Shown here in pieces: positions 1 through 7,833 of a stretch of 60,930 nucleotides of DNA. The position numbers and the translations under genes are program-made. The DNA comes from a virus. Under the pieces are notes generated by a model, which was given only the letters and a program-made list of their open reading frames with translations, made no database searches and was not told where the DNA came from. The DNA lies in the IMG/VR virus record IMGVR_UViG_3300037119_001810, positions 1 through 60,930 of that record; one strand, 5' to 3'. Positions within the stretch are counted from its first letter, which is position 1, and each line of letters starts with the position of its first letter.

Positions 1-821
1 GACGCCAGCCACTCCGCGAACTCGCCCGCCTCGGGGGTGGGCATGAGCGCACCCTCCCAGTGGATCATCCCGTCCTTGCGCATGAGCCGGTCGACCGAGC
101 CCACGGCGACACTGCCGTCGTGCTGCTGGATCGCGTACTTCTGCCACGAGAAGGGCAGCCGGTAGGGGCGGGCCGTCATCGAACCGGCGTTGAAACCGCG
201 CTGGTCGCCCGTCTCAACGTCCTCGGGCGCGAGAATCCCGTGAACGGGGATCGGTCCCGTCAGCAGGTCCGTCATCGTGAGCGCGGGCTCCTCGATGGGG
301 TCGTTCTCGGGTGCGATGTCGGCAGATGCCGCCATGGTGTCCTCCTCGTTTCCAGAAACGCCCCAGACCTTCTCCCAAGGAGTCCCCTCTTGGAGTTCAG
401 GACGAAGATCGTAGTTCTCGATGTCGTCTCGTCCGGCCCATGCTACGGCCTGCACCTCGTCAGTGGGTGTCCAGCCGTCCAGAGGGAACTCGACTGCTGT
501 AGTGACCACGAACGCCTGATACACGCCGTCCTGAGACCGCCAGCCGTCCACAACCGTCGAATCCTCGGGGATTCCCCACCCGGTCTCCTCGATCAGTTCC
601 CGAACGGCCCCTGTGTAGGGCTCCTCGCCCTCATTGAGCCCCCCTCCGGGGATTTCCCACCTCTCCTGCACGTCAGGGGCGTCTGTCTCGTCCATCGCCC
701 GCTGAGCAAGCAGGATTCGCCCCGTGTCGAGAGCCACGATGACTATTCCGGCGTGGGTGACCCCCTCGTAGCCGTCTGAGGCGAAGGTTCGCGCCCTCAT
801 CACGTTCAGAAGCGCCTTCAC
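1..821 (-). CDS. Nudix hydrolase domain fused in frame to the N-terminus of the capsid maturation protease (partial, continues at 60804)
   Basis: The frame is open from GTG 821, which overlaps the portal stop (GTGA), or ATG 800, to the window edge and on into the ORF ending at 59486. Joined across the circle it has 713 codons. Residues about 10-150 carry a canonical Nudix box, GGGLNEGEEP followed by REL-EE-GW (GX5EX7REUXEEXGU), the signature of enzymes that hydrolyse nucleoside diphosphates linked to another group. After a short VSGNEEDT linker encoded by a GTTTCTGGAAAC repeat, the frame runs with no stop into ATG 335. That ATG has a strong GAGGAG Shine-Dalgarno sequence 5 nt upstream. From ATG 335 the sequence (IPVHGILAPEDVETGD, then RPYRLPFSWQK) is the usual start of actinophage capsid maturation proteases. 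Both a long fusion and a short protease may therefore be made. Nudix and protease assignments are firm; whether the fusion protein is made is inference. Confidence 0.8.
   Translation of the reverse strand, partial: MKALLNVMRARTFASDGYEGVTHAGIVIVALDTGRILLAQRAMDETDAPDVQERWEIPGGGLNEGEEPYTGAVRELIEETGWGIPEDSTVVDGWRSQDGVYQAFVVTTAVEFPLDGWTPTDEVQAVAWAGRDDIENYDLRPELQEGTPWEKVWGVSGNEEDTMAASADIAPENDPIEEPALTMTDLLTGPIPVHGILAPEDVETGDQRGFNAGSMTARPYRLPFSWQKYAIQQHDGSVAVGSVDRLMRKDGMIHWEGALMPTPEAGEFAEWLA
2..127. repeat. Left copy of 126-bp terminal direct repeat
   Basis: Bases 2-127 are identical to 60805-60930; base 1 (g) does not match 60804 (a). The reading frame of the capsid protease continues perfectly when 60804 is joined to base 2. 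The likeliest meaning is a circular or circularly permuted molecule whose contig ends overlap by an assembly k-mer, not a physical terminal repeat. The unit genome is then 60,803-60,804 bp. Confidence 0.9.
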
Positions 822-2695
822 GAGCCCTTCACCGCCTGTCGCAGGGCCGCGCGGGTGTACGGCTGGCCGTTGAGGTACAGATCGGTGCAGAGTTGCGCCA
901 GTTGGCGCTCCGTCTCGGCCCTCTGGGCGGCTGAGAGGTCCCCGAACACCGTGTCGGCCAGCGAGAAGTCGAATCCGGGGGCTGTTTCGACCGGGTTGAC
1001 GACGTGGGCCATGTGCGCGGGGGTGGTTCGGTCCTTCTCACGGCCTCGCTTGCCGTTGTTGAGCAGGATGTTGCCTGCCTTCTCCAATGCACGGAGCACC
1101 AGCACCTCGGAAGCGGCCTCTCGGGCACCGAACGGGGCGTCGTGGTGCTCGTGGTCGCCCTGTGGGGGGCCTTGGACGGGGTAGTCCTCGGTGCTCGGGG
1201 GCAGCGCGACCCCCGGCTGGCCGTCTGCGGGGCCGTTTCCAGAAACCACGTCGGGGAAGTGCTGCCCGAGCAGGCGCATGGCCTCGACCATCATCTCCGG
1301 GGACGGCGAGCCCGAGACCATCTTCATCAGGAGATAGCGCTTGAACTCGTTGTCGTCCATCATGTCGCTCTCGGGGTCGAACCCGACCTCGCGCAGGGTC
1401 ACCGCACCGGCCAGCAGGCCACGGGCGTTCAGTTCGAGGGCTTCCTTGGAGCGATCCTGCTTCATCCGGACACTGGTCGGGTCGTAGCCGATCACCTTGT
1501 CCGTGCCCTCGACCGCCGGGCGCAGGAAGGAGACCGTCAGTTGGTGCGCGAAGTCACCCAGCGCGGGGTCAATGTGACCCGCGATGGTCTTTTCCTCCAA
1601 CGCCCACTCGCCCCAGTGGTTGACGTTGCCGCCCCCGGTGCCGGAGCCGGACACCGCGATGCCGGAGGAGCCGAGAATCTGCTCTGGCGTCAGGTCCATG
1701 CCGAGCGCGAACCGGCGGATGGCGTCCGAGCGGAGGATCATCGCCTTGTCGTCAATCTCGGACCAGAACTGGATCAACTTCTTCTGGTCGATTGACCCGA
1801 GCGCATCGGGGGAAGCCATCACGATGCTCGGGAACGACACCTCATCGTCGTCCAACTCCTGCATTCCGGACGCCGCGAGGCTGAGCATGAACTGCTCGGC
1901 CTCGTTCATCGCGGCGATGGCCTCGGCCCCACCCTCCACGGAGTCCGGGGGAGGCGGCGGGAAGGTGATGTTCTCGGGCAGGAACCAGACGCCCGCCGAC
2001 ATGAGCCGTGAGCGGACCTGAGCGAAGATGTGCTTGGTCAGCCACTCGATTTCACGCAGCGTGGTCTGCAGGGAGCGGAACGGGCTCCACGCCTCGCGCC
2101 GGTCGGCGGGGTCCGGGTTCCACAGCCGGATCACCGGGTCTCCCTTGGCGAGGTCCTTGTAGTTGCCGTTGTCCATCCTGACGGACCAGACCTCTTGCTC
2201 GCCTGAGCCGGTCTTGCGGAGTTCGGTGACGGCGACGATTTCCCACAGCGGGGAGAGCGGGTCCTCCTCGTAACCGGGGTCGGTGTCCACCTTGTCGCGT
2301 GCGATCAGGTAGCACTCACCCGCGATGGTGCGGTGGGTCAGGTAGTCGACCAGCAACTTGCGTCGCTCCCGCACCGTGGGCGCGAGTTCTGCGAGGGCAT
2401 CGACCTCCTCACCGGCAGAGACCCACACGGCCTTGCGGTTGAGGGTCTGGGGCTCGGAGATGCCGATTTCGGCGCGGCCCCCGAGCGCAGCGAACAGGGT
2501 GACCGCCTTGCGGGCCTCCCCACAGATGTTGACGTGGCGGTACGCCTCGACCTGCCACGGCTGGGCGATGGAGGCGCGGTCCATGCCCGGCGTCGAGGAC
2601 TTGCGACCGGGCCGAAAGACCTGAGCCGAGGCAGCCGCCGCTGCAGTGATGACCGCTGGCGGGTTTCCAGAAACAGGGGCCTTGGGTCGAGCCAT
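818..2695 (-). CDS. Portal protein
   Basis: The 625-aa product fits siphovirus portal proteins in length and position: it lies downstream of the large terminase and just before the capsid protease. The dodecameric portal forms the DNA channel at one capsid vertex and docks the terminase. Visible features are an N-terminal low-complexity stretch, a long mixed alpha/beta body with many tryptophans (for example WSPFRSLQTTLREIEWL, typical of the portal wing and stem), and an acidic C-terminal tail. Its ATG overlaps the stop of the upstream membrane protein gene. Two family-1 repeats lie inside it, both read as VSGN: one near residue 8 and one in the C-terminal tail, outside the conserved core. 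No catalytic motif is expected. The call rests on length, context and overall style. Confidence 0.8.
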   Translation of the reverse strand: MARPKAPVSGNPPAVITAAAAASAQVFRPGRKSSTPGMDRASIAQPWQVEAYRHVNICGEARKAVTLFAALGGRAEIGISEPQTLNRKAVWVSAGEEVDALAELAPTVRERRKLLVDYLTHRTIAGECYLIARDKVDTDPGYEEDPLSPLWEIVAVTELRKTGSGEQEVWSVRMDNGNYKDLAKGDPVIRLWNPDPADRREAWSPFRSLQTTLREIEWLTKHIFAQVRSRLMSAGVWFLPENITFPPPPPDSVEGGAEAIAAMNEAEQFMLSLAASGMQELDDDEVSFPSIVMASPDALGSIDQKKLIQFWSEIDDKAMILRSDAIRRFALGMDLTPEQILGSSGIAVSGSGTGGGNVNHWGEWALEEKTIAGHIDPALGDFAHQLTVSFLRPAVEGTDKVIGYDPTSVRMKQDRSKEALELNARGLLAGAVTLREVGFDPESDMMDDNEFKRYLLMKMVSGSPSPEMMVEAMRLLGQHFPDVVSGNGPADGQPGVALPPSTEDYPVQGPPQGDHEHHDAPFGAREAASEVLVLRALEKAGNILLNNGKRGREKDRTTPAHMAHVVNPVETAPGFDFSLADTVFGDLSAAQRAETERQLAQLCTDLYLNGQPYTRAALRQAVKGS

Positions 2696-3057
2696 CAGTC
2701 GTCATCTCCGTCGTCACCGTCGTGGGCCATCAGGATTGCAGCGAGGTAGGAGGCGGCGAGGATGCCGTTCACGATCCACCACGCAGTGAACGGGATGTTG
2801 TCGTACTGGTTTCCAGAAACCGGGGCGTACACACCGGACAGCAGTCCCCAAGCCACGACGAGGCCGGTCAGCCAGAAGGATGCGCAGTAGCCACAGAAGG
2901 CGAGAATCTGCCAGCCGTTCCCGTCGGTCGCGTCGGCGTACTTGTCGCGCAGCCAGACCACGGGCGGGAACTTGTCCCATGTCGCCAGACGGGTCAGCCT
3001 CGATGCGCTGATGATGGTGGTTGCCACGACGGCGATCCAGTAGAACTCGGTGCTCAC
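2695..3057 (-). CDS. DUF1360-like membrane protein
   Basis: The 120-aa protein has three hydrophobic helices (about residues 4-20, 45-75 and 90-112) and a central CGYCASFW motif. It resembles the DUF1360 family, which has an N-terminal helix followed by SRLTRL, a W-K-P segment and a C-x2-C-x-SFW signature. Its role in phages is unknown. The GTG start (3057) overlaps the stop of the glycosyltransferase gene and its stop overlaps the portal ATG, so translation is probably coupled. The C-terminus is acidic (GDDGDDD). A family-1 repeat encodes VSGN in the loop after the second helix. A 198-codon version reaching 3291 exists but lacks a good start. Confidence 0.6.
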   Translation of the reverse strand: MSTEFYWIAVVATTIISASRLTRLATWDKFPPVVWLRDKYADATDGNGWQILAFCGYCASFWLTGLVVAWGLLSGVYAPVSGNQYDNIPFTAWWIVNGILAASYLAAILMAHDGDDGDDD

Positions 3058-3938
3058 AGGTCTCCTCCGGCTCCTAGGCCCGTTGAAGTTGCACACAGAG
3101 TAGCCGATGCCCGACCGTTCTCGTGCGCGCTGAACGGGACGAACGACGTGTCGCCGTCCATGTTGTCCATGATCTGGTGGATCGCGGCCCAGTCCCGGTC
3201 GTCCTTGCGGACCGACGTGATCCGCTTGCGGCGGTGCCCCAGTTGGGCGCTTGTCTCGTCGGGCTGGCGCATGTCCTCGCAGTGCCACCACGTGCCCGCT
3301 CGGGTGGCCGGACCGACGACGCCGTGCTCAGCCATGTAGCGCGGGGTGATGTACGGGGCCGGGGTCATGCCGCTCTGGTGGATGCGACGGCTCCACTCGG
3401 CGTGCTCGTGCCCACCGGGGCCGAACTCCTCGATCATCCCGCCGACCCGCTCCACCACGGCGCGGTGGGCGTAGAGCATCACTCCACGGGGCCACGTCCA
3501 CGTGGCGTAGCGCTCCCGCTCGGAGGCCATCCGGTGCCCGCCCCAGCAGACCATCGAGTGCGGAATCCCGAGGTCGGTGTGCTTGCGCAGTGCCCGTGCA
3601 GCGAAGGGGTAGGTGTCGTCGTCGCACAGGAACAGGTGCTCGACCGGATTGCCGACGACGCCCATCAGGAGTTCGAGGCCGGTGTTCTTGTTCGCTGCCA
3701 CCCCGAGCCGCCCGTTGTACGGGGCCACCCCGACACGGCGCTGGCCTACCCGGAACACCGAGAGGGTCCAGTCGGACACGGCAGCCACAACACGGGCTGT
3801 CGCGTCCTCGTCGCCATCGACCGTGATGAACATGCAGTCGCCCGGCCCCAGCGCCCGGTCCCAATGCTGCACGGCGGTTTCCAGAAACCCCATCCGGTGC
3901 TCGTCGCCCGTCGTGCTGATCGCCACGCCCTGTCTCAT
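3054..3938 (-). CDS. Glycosyltransferase, GT-A type
   Basis: The 294-aa cytoplasmic protein opens with VAISTTGDEHR, typical of GT2-like nucleotide-sugar binding folds. It carries a DDDTYP acidic motif (about residue 108) that would bind the metal and sugar nucleotide, followed by HEHAEWSRRIHQSG, resembling the acceptor-side ED/EW region of GT2 enzymes. Several actinobacteriophages carry such enzymes next to structural genes, where they are thought to decorate virions. The start is ATG 3938, overlapping the stop of the Cys-rich gene (ATGA). A longer frame from 3959 exists. The family-1 repeat at 3877 encodes FLET near the N-terminus. The substrate is unknown. Confidence 0.7.
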   Translation of the reverse strand: MRQGVAISTTGDEHRMGFLETAVQHWDRALGPGDCMFITVDGDEDATARVVAAVSDWTLSVFRVGQRRVGVAPYNGRLGVAANKNTGLELLMGVVGNPVEHLFLCDDDTYPFAARALRKHTDLGIPHSMVCWGGHRMASERERYATWTWPRGVMLYAHRAVVERVGGMIEEFGPGGHEHAEWSRRIHQSGMTPAPYITPRYMAEHGVVGPATRAGTWWHCEDMRQPDETSAQLGHRRKRITSVRKDDRDWAAIHQIMDNMDGDTSFVPFSAHENGRASATLCATSTGLGAGGDL

Positions 3939-4078
3939 CGCTCCACCTTCGCTCGACACGGTTCACACGCCAGAGGGCAGTCACAGTCACAGCCACAACC
4001 ACACACGGCGACGCATCCCTCCACGTGGATCGGGAACATCATCCCCTTGGGGGTGTTGCACAACGGACAGGTCGCCAT
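3935..4078 (-). CDS. Small cysteine-rich protein, possible zinc ribbon
   Basis: This 47-aa ORF has ten cysteines: CPLC near the N-terminus and a dense CGCGCDCDCPLACEPC cluster in the C-terminal half. The spacing suggests metal binding, but no family is recognised. It sits between TerL and the glycosyltransferase and overlaps the latter by 4 bp. It starts at ATG 4078 with no obvious Shine-Dalgarno sequence. A TGATACTGT extended -10 element ends 8 nt upstream, so the transcript could be leaderless, which is common in actinobacteria. Confidence 0.6.
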   Translation of the reverse strand: MATCPLCNTPKGMMFPIHVEGCVAVCGCGCDCDCPLACEPCRAKVER

Positions 4079-4086
4079 AACGTGAG

Positions 4087-4095
4087 ACAGTATCA
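4087..4095 (-). promoter_or_regulatory. Extended -10 promoter in the late block (leaderless candidate)
   Basis: The minus strand reads GTGTGATACTGT, a TGN-TANNNT extended -10 of the type recurring in this genome. Transcription would start within one or two bases of ATG 4078. No family-1 site is adjacent. Confidence 0.45.
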
Positions 4096-4100
4096 CACCA

Positions 4101-5708
4101 TCAGCCAGCGCGCTTCAACTTCTTCAACACGTCACGACCGGCAGTCTGCGCGGCGTAGCGCACGGCGGTTTCCAAGGCACGCATGGCCCAGACCAGCGCG
4201 TCGATCCGGTTGGGTGACGGCATCCGGCCACCGCGCGACTTCGGCACCCAGCCGACCTGCTCCTTCTCCATCTCGGAGAGGTCGCCGTAGGCCGTCGGGC
4301 TGGTGACATGGGTGACCCGGCCCTGCTCGTACTTGCCGACGGTGGGCTCTGCGCGGGTCTCCTTGGACTGAGCGGCGTGGACCAGTTCGATCTTGTACGC
4401 CTCGCCGTTCTCGTCGCAAGCAATCACGGGGTGCAACTTGGCGTAGTCCTCCAAGCCCTGCTTCACGTCCTCGCCGCCGAAGTTCTTCTCCACGATGATC
4501 CGGTTGACCCGGAACAGCCGTGCAGCCTTGAACACCCGCTCAGAGCGCTCCGAGGGAGTGCCCTTCAAGGTGGCGTCGCCCAGCACGTAGAAGCGGGACG
4601 CAGGCAGCGGTGTGTCGTTCTCATCGAAGTGCTGAGCCCCGACGCCGATGATCCCGTGCGCGTCCGAGCGCGGTCCCTTGGAGCCTGCGGGGTCGACAGC
4701 CAGCACGCGGTCGTCCATCGAGTCGATCAACTCTTGGAACTCCACGGCGTCGACCCGCAGGTGCCGGAACATCTCGTCGTTCCACAGCGCACCCTCCACG
4801 TCGCGCAGCACCTCGCCGTACAACTCCTGACGGCCCATCCGGGTGCCCTCGTACTCCTTCTGCAGCATCTTGATGAAGTCGGCAGAGAGGTTCGCCCGGT
4901 TGGCGTAGGTGGACACCCGGCGAATCTCCACGGAGTCGTCGTCCTCCATCTCCATGACCCACGGCGTCGAGGTCGGGGTGGAGGTGATGAGAATGTGGAT
5001 CGGGTTGCCCGGCTTCTCGATACGAGTCGCCAGTTTCAGGTTCATCCACGCGGTCTCAATCTCGTCCATGAACGCGGCCTCGTCCACCCACGCATACGAC
5101 AGGTTGACCGACCGGATGTTCTCGGGCTTCTCGGCGGAGAACAGGTAGGTGGTCGCACCGTTCGGCCAGACGAGGATGTCCTTGGACGCGTAGTGGATCG
5201 GCACGAACTCGGGGTGCGCCCGCTCGATGATCGTGGCGACGTGGGTGTTCACGAGTTCGGTACCACGACGACCGACGATGGCCCCGTCCAGCCCCTTGCG
5301 GGCGGACAGCGTGACGAACTCGGTGCCGGTGGTGGTCTTGCCCGAGCCACGCCCGGACATGATGAACAGAATCCACGGCTTCAACCACGACGGGAGCCGC
5401 TGGTCGGCGCGAGCGTGGTTGTGCGCCCAGTTCGCGTCCAGCACCGGGCGCAGGCGTGCGCCGTCGGACTCGAACTCCACCACGTCCCCGACGGGCTCGC
5501 CCTCCGGCCCCTCAGTGGCGGTCTGGTCGACCCACCAGCCCGCGCCGTCGGCGTCGATCAACTGGTGGGGCATCCCGTCGCAGTTCGGGTCCGCGCACCA
5601 GAACGGCTTCCAGCCTGACTCCTCGATTCGCAGCAGGCGCTCGGCTACGGCGCGCTGCTCAGCCTCGGACAGGCTGTTGAAGTCAGGCGGACCCGGCGTC
5701 TGTGTCAT
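4101..5708 (-). CDS. terL: Terminase large subunit (ATPase and nuclease)
   Basis: The 535-aa protein powers DNA packaging and cuts the concatemer. Walker A GRGSGKT is at residues 119-125, Walker B WVDE at 207-210, and the coupling segment ILITSTPTSTP at about 239-248. The RNase-H-like nuclease domain starts with LAVDPAG (D339) and continues with SDAHG (D349), with a later acidic site near EKNFGGED. An N-terminal C-x4-C-H segment (residues 38-48) could bind metal. Start ATG 5708 gives the family length; a frame to 5765 only adds a low-complexity leader. It overlaps the upstream proline/glutamate-rich gene by 26 bp. No family-1 repeat occurs between 3889 and 6238, the second-longest repeat-free stretch after 41990-44749. 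Confidence 0.95.
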   Translation of the reverse strand: MTQTPGPPDFNSLSEAEQRAVAERLLRIEESGWKPFWCADPNCDGMPHQLIDADGAGWWVDQTATEGPEGEPVGDVVEFESDGARLRPVLDANWAHNHARADQRLPSWLKPWILFIMSGRGSGKTTTGTEFVTLSARKGLDGAIVGRRGTELVNTHVATIIERAHPEFVPIHYASKDILVWPNGATTYLFSAEKPENIRSVNLSYAWVDEAAFMDEIETAWMNLKLATRIEKPGNPIHILITSTPTSTPWVMEMEDDDSVEIRRVSTYANRANLSADFIKMLQKEYEGTRMGRQELYGEVLRDVEGALWNDEMFRHLRVDAVEFQELIDSMDDRVLAVDPAGSKGPRSDAHGIIGVGAQHFDENDTPLPASRFYVLGDATLKGTPSERSERVFKAARLFRVNRIIVEKNFGGEDVKQGLEDYAKLHPVIACDENGEAYKIELVHAAQSKETRAEPTVGKYEQGRVTHVTSPTAYGDLSEMEKEQVGWVPKSRGGRMPSPNRIDALVWAMRALETAVRYAAQTAGRDVLKKLKRAG

Positions 5709-6207
5709 CAGAGCCCCCTGCAGTGGGCGTGTTGCCCTCCCACGGGTCCACGTCGATGAACTCACCCACAGGCTCGTCCATCGAGTCGACCGGCACCTGT
5801 CCGGTCAGCACACCGAGCACCGGCCCGCCCTTGGCGATGCGCTCGGCCTCCCGCTGGGCACGGGTCTGCCCCTTGGGCTTCTCGGGCTTCTCGGGCTTCT
5901 CAGGCTGTTCCTCCACGACGGGCTCCTCCGGCTCCTCCACGGGCAGCGGTATCGGGTCGGGCACGGGTGCTGGTTGTTCGGTCAGCAGGGGCGCAGCCTC
6001 CGGCACCGGGGCCTGCTCGGAGTGCCCCACAGCGCGCTCGGGCAACGGCTGGTCAGCCATCTTCTCGGCCTCCGAGGGCTTGGGGTGCTTGGCTTGGGTC
6101 GGCACCGATGGCTGGTCCTCGGGCCGGTCCTCCACGATCCGGCCCACCTCGCCGCCGTGCTCGGCCTTCCCGATCTTGCCCGGCTCCTGCTTCTCAGAAC
6201 CCTTCAC
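5683..6207 (-). CDS. Proline/glutamate-rich protein of unknown function between the terminase genes
   Basis: The 174-aa protein begins at GTG 6207, overlapping the small terminase stop by 14 bp. It is largely low complexity: a PVPDPIPLPVEEPEEP-type stretch and EKPEKPEKPK repeats in the middle, then a short ordered-looking part (GPVLGVLTGQVPVDSMDEP). I recognise no domain. Its position suggests a terminase accessory or linker, but no motif supports a function. Confidence 0.65.
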   Translation of the reverse strand: MKGSEKQEPGKIGKAEHGGEVGRIVEDRPEDQPSVPTQAKHPKPSEAEKMADQPLPERAVGHSEQAPVPEAAPLLTEQPAPVPDPIPLPVEEPEEPVVEEQPEKPEKPEKPKGQTRAQREAERIAKGGPVLGVLTGQVPVDSMDEPVGEFIDVDPWEGNTPTAGGSDDTDAGSA

Positions 6208-6904
6208 CGGGGTCTCCCTCCTGTGGCTGCTCGACGGCGTTTCCAGAAACCACCACCGCGTCGTGTGTCTGCTCGACCGCCTCGTGGATGTCGGACTCCG
6301 GCACGTCGAAGATGTCCATGTTGTATCCGAGCCCCTGACCGGCAGCCAGCGCGTTGACCAGTTTCTCGACGGCCTCGGGTGCGGCCTCGACCTTGACCTC
6401 GGTCTGCGTCGGTGCCTCCGCGCCGTGCAGTTTCGCCATCCGGTCGAGCATCCGCATCACGCGGTCCTGATTCTCCAACTTGTCCCGGTGGGTCGGGTCG
6501 GTCGCCATCGGGTAGTCGGCCTCGATCATCTTCATGTACCGCTCGGAGACCCAGTTGCGGATGTAGGTCCGCAGGGCGGGCTGGTTGCGGATGTACCGCG
6601 CCGCGTCGTTCTGCAGCAGCCGGTCCACCTCATCAGCGCTCGCCCCGATGGACGCCCCGATCTGGGCGAGGCTGTAGCCCGCGATGTGCAGGTTGACGAT
6701 CTGCGCCAGCCGGGCAGCGGTGGCCTGTGCCGCGCTCTGGGCCTGTGCAAGGTCAGCCTCGGCAGCGCGCTCGGCCTGCTTCTTCGCCAGCCGGGCCTGC
6801 TGGGAGGGCGTGCGCACCAGCGCGACCGCCTTGCCCTTCGGTTCAGGAGCGCTCAGGTGGTCGGGCAACAGGTCGGCAAGTTCCTCATCCACTGCCGTGC
6901 TCAT
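6194..6904 (-). CDS. Terminase small subunit (HTH DNA-binding)
   Basis: The 236-aa product has an alanine-rich coiled-coil N-terminus (about residues 35-70). A helix-turn-helix follows, IAGYSLAQIGASIGASADEVDRLL, as in small terminase or ParB-like HTH domains, and then a helical region (YIRNWVSERYMKMIEAD). The small terminase recognises the packaging site and regulates TerL. Position fits, two genes upstream of TerL in the packaging module. ATG 6904 has GAGG at the right spacing; GTG 6913 is an alternative. A family-1 repeat encodes VSGN near the disordered C-terminus. Confidence 0.7.
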   Translation of the reverse strand: MSTAVDEELADLLPDHLSAPEPKGKAVALVRTPSQQARLAKKQAERAAEADLAQAQSAAQATAARLAQIVNLHIAGYSLAQIGASIGASADEVDRLLQNDAARYIRNQPALRTYIRNWVSERYMKMIEADYPMATDPTHRDKLENQDRVMRMLDRMAKLHGAEAPTQTEVKVEAAPEAVEKLVNALAAGQGLGYNMDIFDVPESDIHEAVEQTHDAVVVSGNAVEQPQEGDPGEGF

Positions 6905-7106
6905 CGTCCTCACCGTCCTCGGAGTGCTCAGGGTCCTCGGTTTCCAGAAACCCCATCATGCCACGGAACGTCATGGTGGCTGCCATCATCGCGTGCCCGA
7001 AGGCCAGCATCGCCGCTGCGTTCTGCCCGGCAGGAGTCAGCAGGTCCGGCTGATCCGCACGGTCCAGATGCTGCTCTGCCTTCCGGATGTGCTCTGCGGC
7101 GTTCAC
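6885..7106 (-). CDS. Small acidic-tailed protein of unknown function
   Basis: This 73-aa protein has a helical, methionine/alanine-rich centre (AAAMLAFGHAMMAATMTFRGMM) and a strongly acidic tail. It overlaps the gene before it by 4 bp and the small terminase start by 20 bp, so it belongs to the coupled late block. The family-1 repeat at 6940 encodes FLET at the start of the tail. No family recognised. Confidence 0.6.
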   Translation of the reverse strand: MNAAEHIRKAEQHLDRADQPDLLTPAGQNAAAMLAFGHAMMAATMTFRGMMGFLETEDPEHSEDGEDDEHGSG

Positions 7107-7402
7107 GACTTCTCCCTCTCATCGGCCTCGGTCCGGGGCGCACTCTGAGCAAGCCGGGCCACGAGGCGGTCTATCGCGGTCGGCAGGCTGTTCCACTCGC
7201 CAGCCCACGCGTCACGCTCATGGGCGGATTTCAGGTCACGCCAGTCCGCGTCGCTGAGCCGCGTCGCTGTCCCCTCGGCCTGCATGTCCGGCGTCTTGGT
7301 TCGACAGCCACACATGGCGACCCCTGCCGGATGGTGGCAGAAGTCCCGGTAGTGGTCGAGGTTCGGGTGCCCGCATCTCGGGCAGGTGTCCGGCGTGCTC
7401 AC
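7103..7402 (-). CDS. Small zinc-binding protein, unknown role
   Basis: The 99-aa protein starts with CPRCGHPN-x7-CHH, a likely treble-clef or ribbon zinc site, followed by MCGC. The rest is helical (SDADWRDLKSAHERDAWAGEW). GTG 7402 overlaps the preceding stop. It lies in the leading late genes upstream of the small terminase; HNH or regulatory roles are possible, but no HNH catalytic pattern is present. Confidence 0.6.
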   Translation of the reverse strand: MSTPDTCPRCGHPNLDHYRDFCHHPAGVAMCGCRTKTPDMQAEGTATRLSDADWRDLKSAHERDAWAGEWNSLPTAIDRLVARLAQSAPRTEADEREKS

Positions 7403-7494
7403 GGCTGACTCCTCAGCCAGCGGTACACACCCACGGCGATAGCGCTGATGGACACAAGGTCCCACACCACGACCAGTCCGATTCGGCGCATCAT
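7399..7494 (-). CDS. Single-helix membrane peptide
   Basis: This 31-aa ORF has one hydrophobic segment (IGLVVVWDLVSISAIAVGVY) flanked by MMRR and a basic end. Its start overlaps the upstream stop (ATGA) and its stop overlaps the next GTG. The tight packing supports it as a real gene. Function unknown. Confidence 0.5.
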   Translation of the reverse strand: MMRRIGLVVVWDLVSISAIAVGVYRWLRSQP

Positions 7495-7709
7495 GGCTGG
7501 TCCTCCGGTAGCAGCCCTGTCTCATCGTCGGGGGCCACCGGGACCAGCAGTTCAGCCGGGTCGACCCCTTGCGCGATCAAGTCCTCCCGCAGGCTGGCGA
7601 GCACCCGGCCCGACTCCATCAGCAGGCAGAACGTGCAGTTCTCCACAGCGCCGGGGGCCAGTCGGGCAGCCTCCCCGGTTCCGTGCCAATGACTGGTCAT
7701 CCTGCCCAT
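7491..7709 (-). CDS. Hypothetical protein with CTFC motif
   Basis: The 72-aa protein carries HWHGTG near the start and ENCTFCLLMESG in the centre, a possible metal site, followed by an acidic proline-rich tail. ATG 7709 lies just behind the upstream stop at 7711; ATG 7700 is an alternative. Unknown function. Confidence 0.55.
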   Translation of the reverse strand: MGRMTSHWHGTGEAARLAPGAVENCTFCLLMESGRVLASLREDLIAQGVDPAELLVPVAPDDETGLLPEDQP

Positions 7710-7710
7710 G

Positions 7711-7833
7711 TCAGTAGTCCCTTCCCGTCTGGACCACGCGCCGACACCACCTGCAGCACAGCGCCCGGCCCAAGCACACACCCTCGAACCAGTCCTCGAC
7801 CCACACCAGCGGCCCCCCGCACAGGCAGTGCAT
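7711..7833 (-). CDS. Small cysteine-rich protein
   Basis: This 40-aa product has HCLCGG at the start and CCRWC in the second half, a likely four-cysteine zinc knuckle, followed by basic residues. Its ATG overlaps the stop of the ribbon-helix-helix gene. Unknown; it may be a small regulator. Confidence 0.5.
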   Translation of the reverse strand: MHCLCGGPLVWVEDWFEGVCLGRALCCRWCRRVVQTGRDY

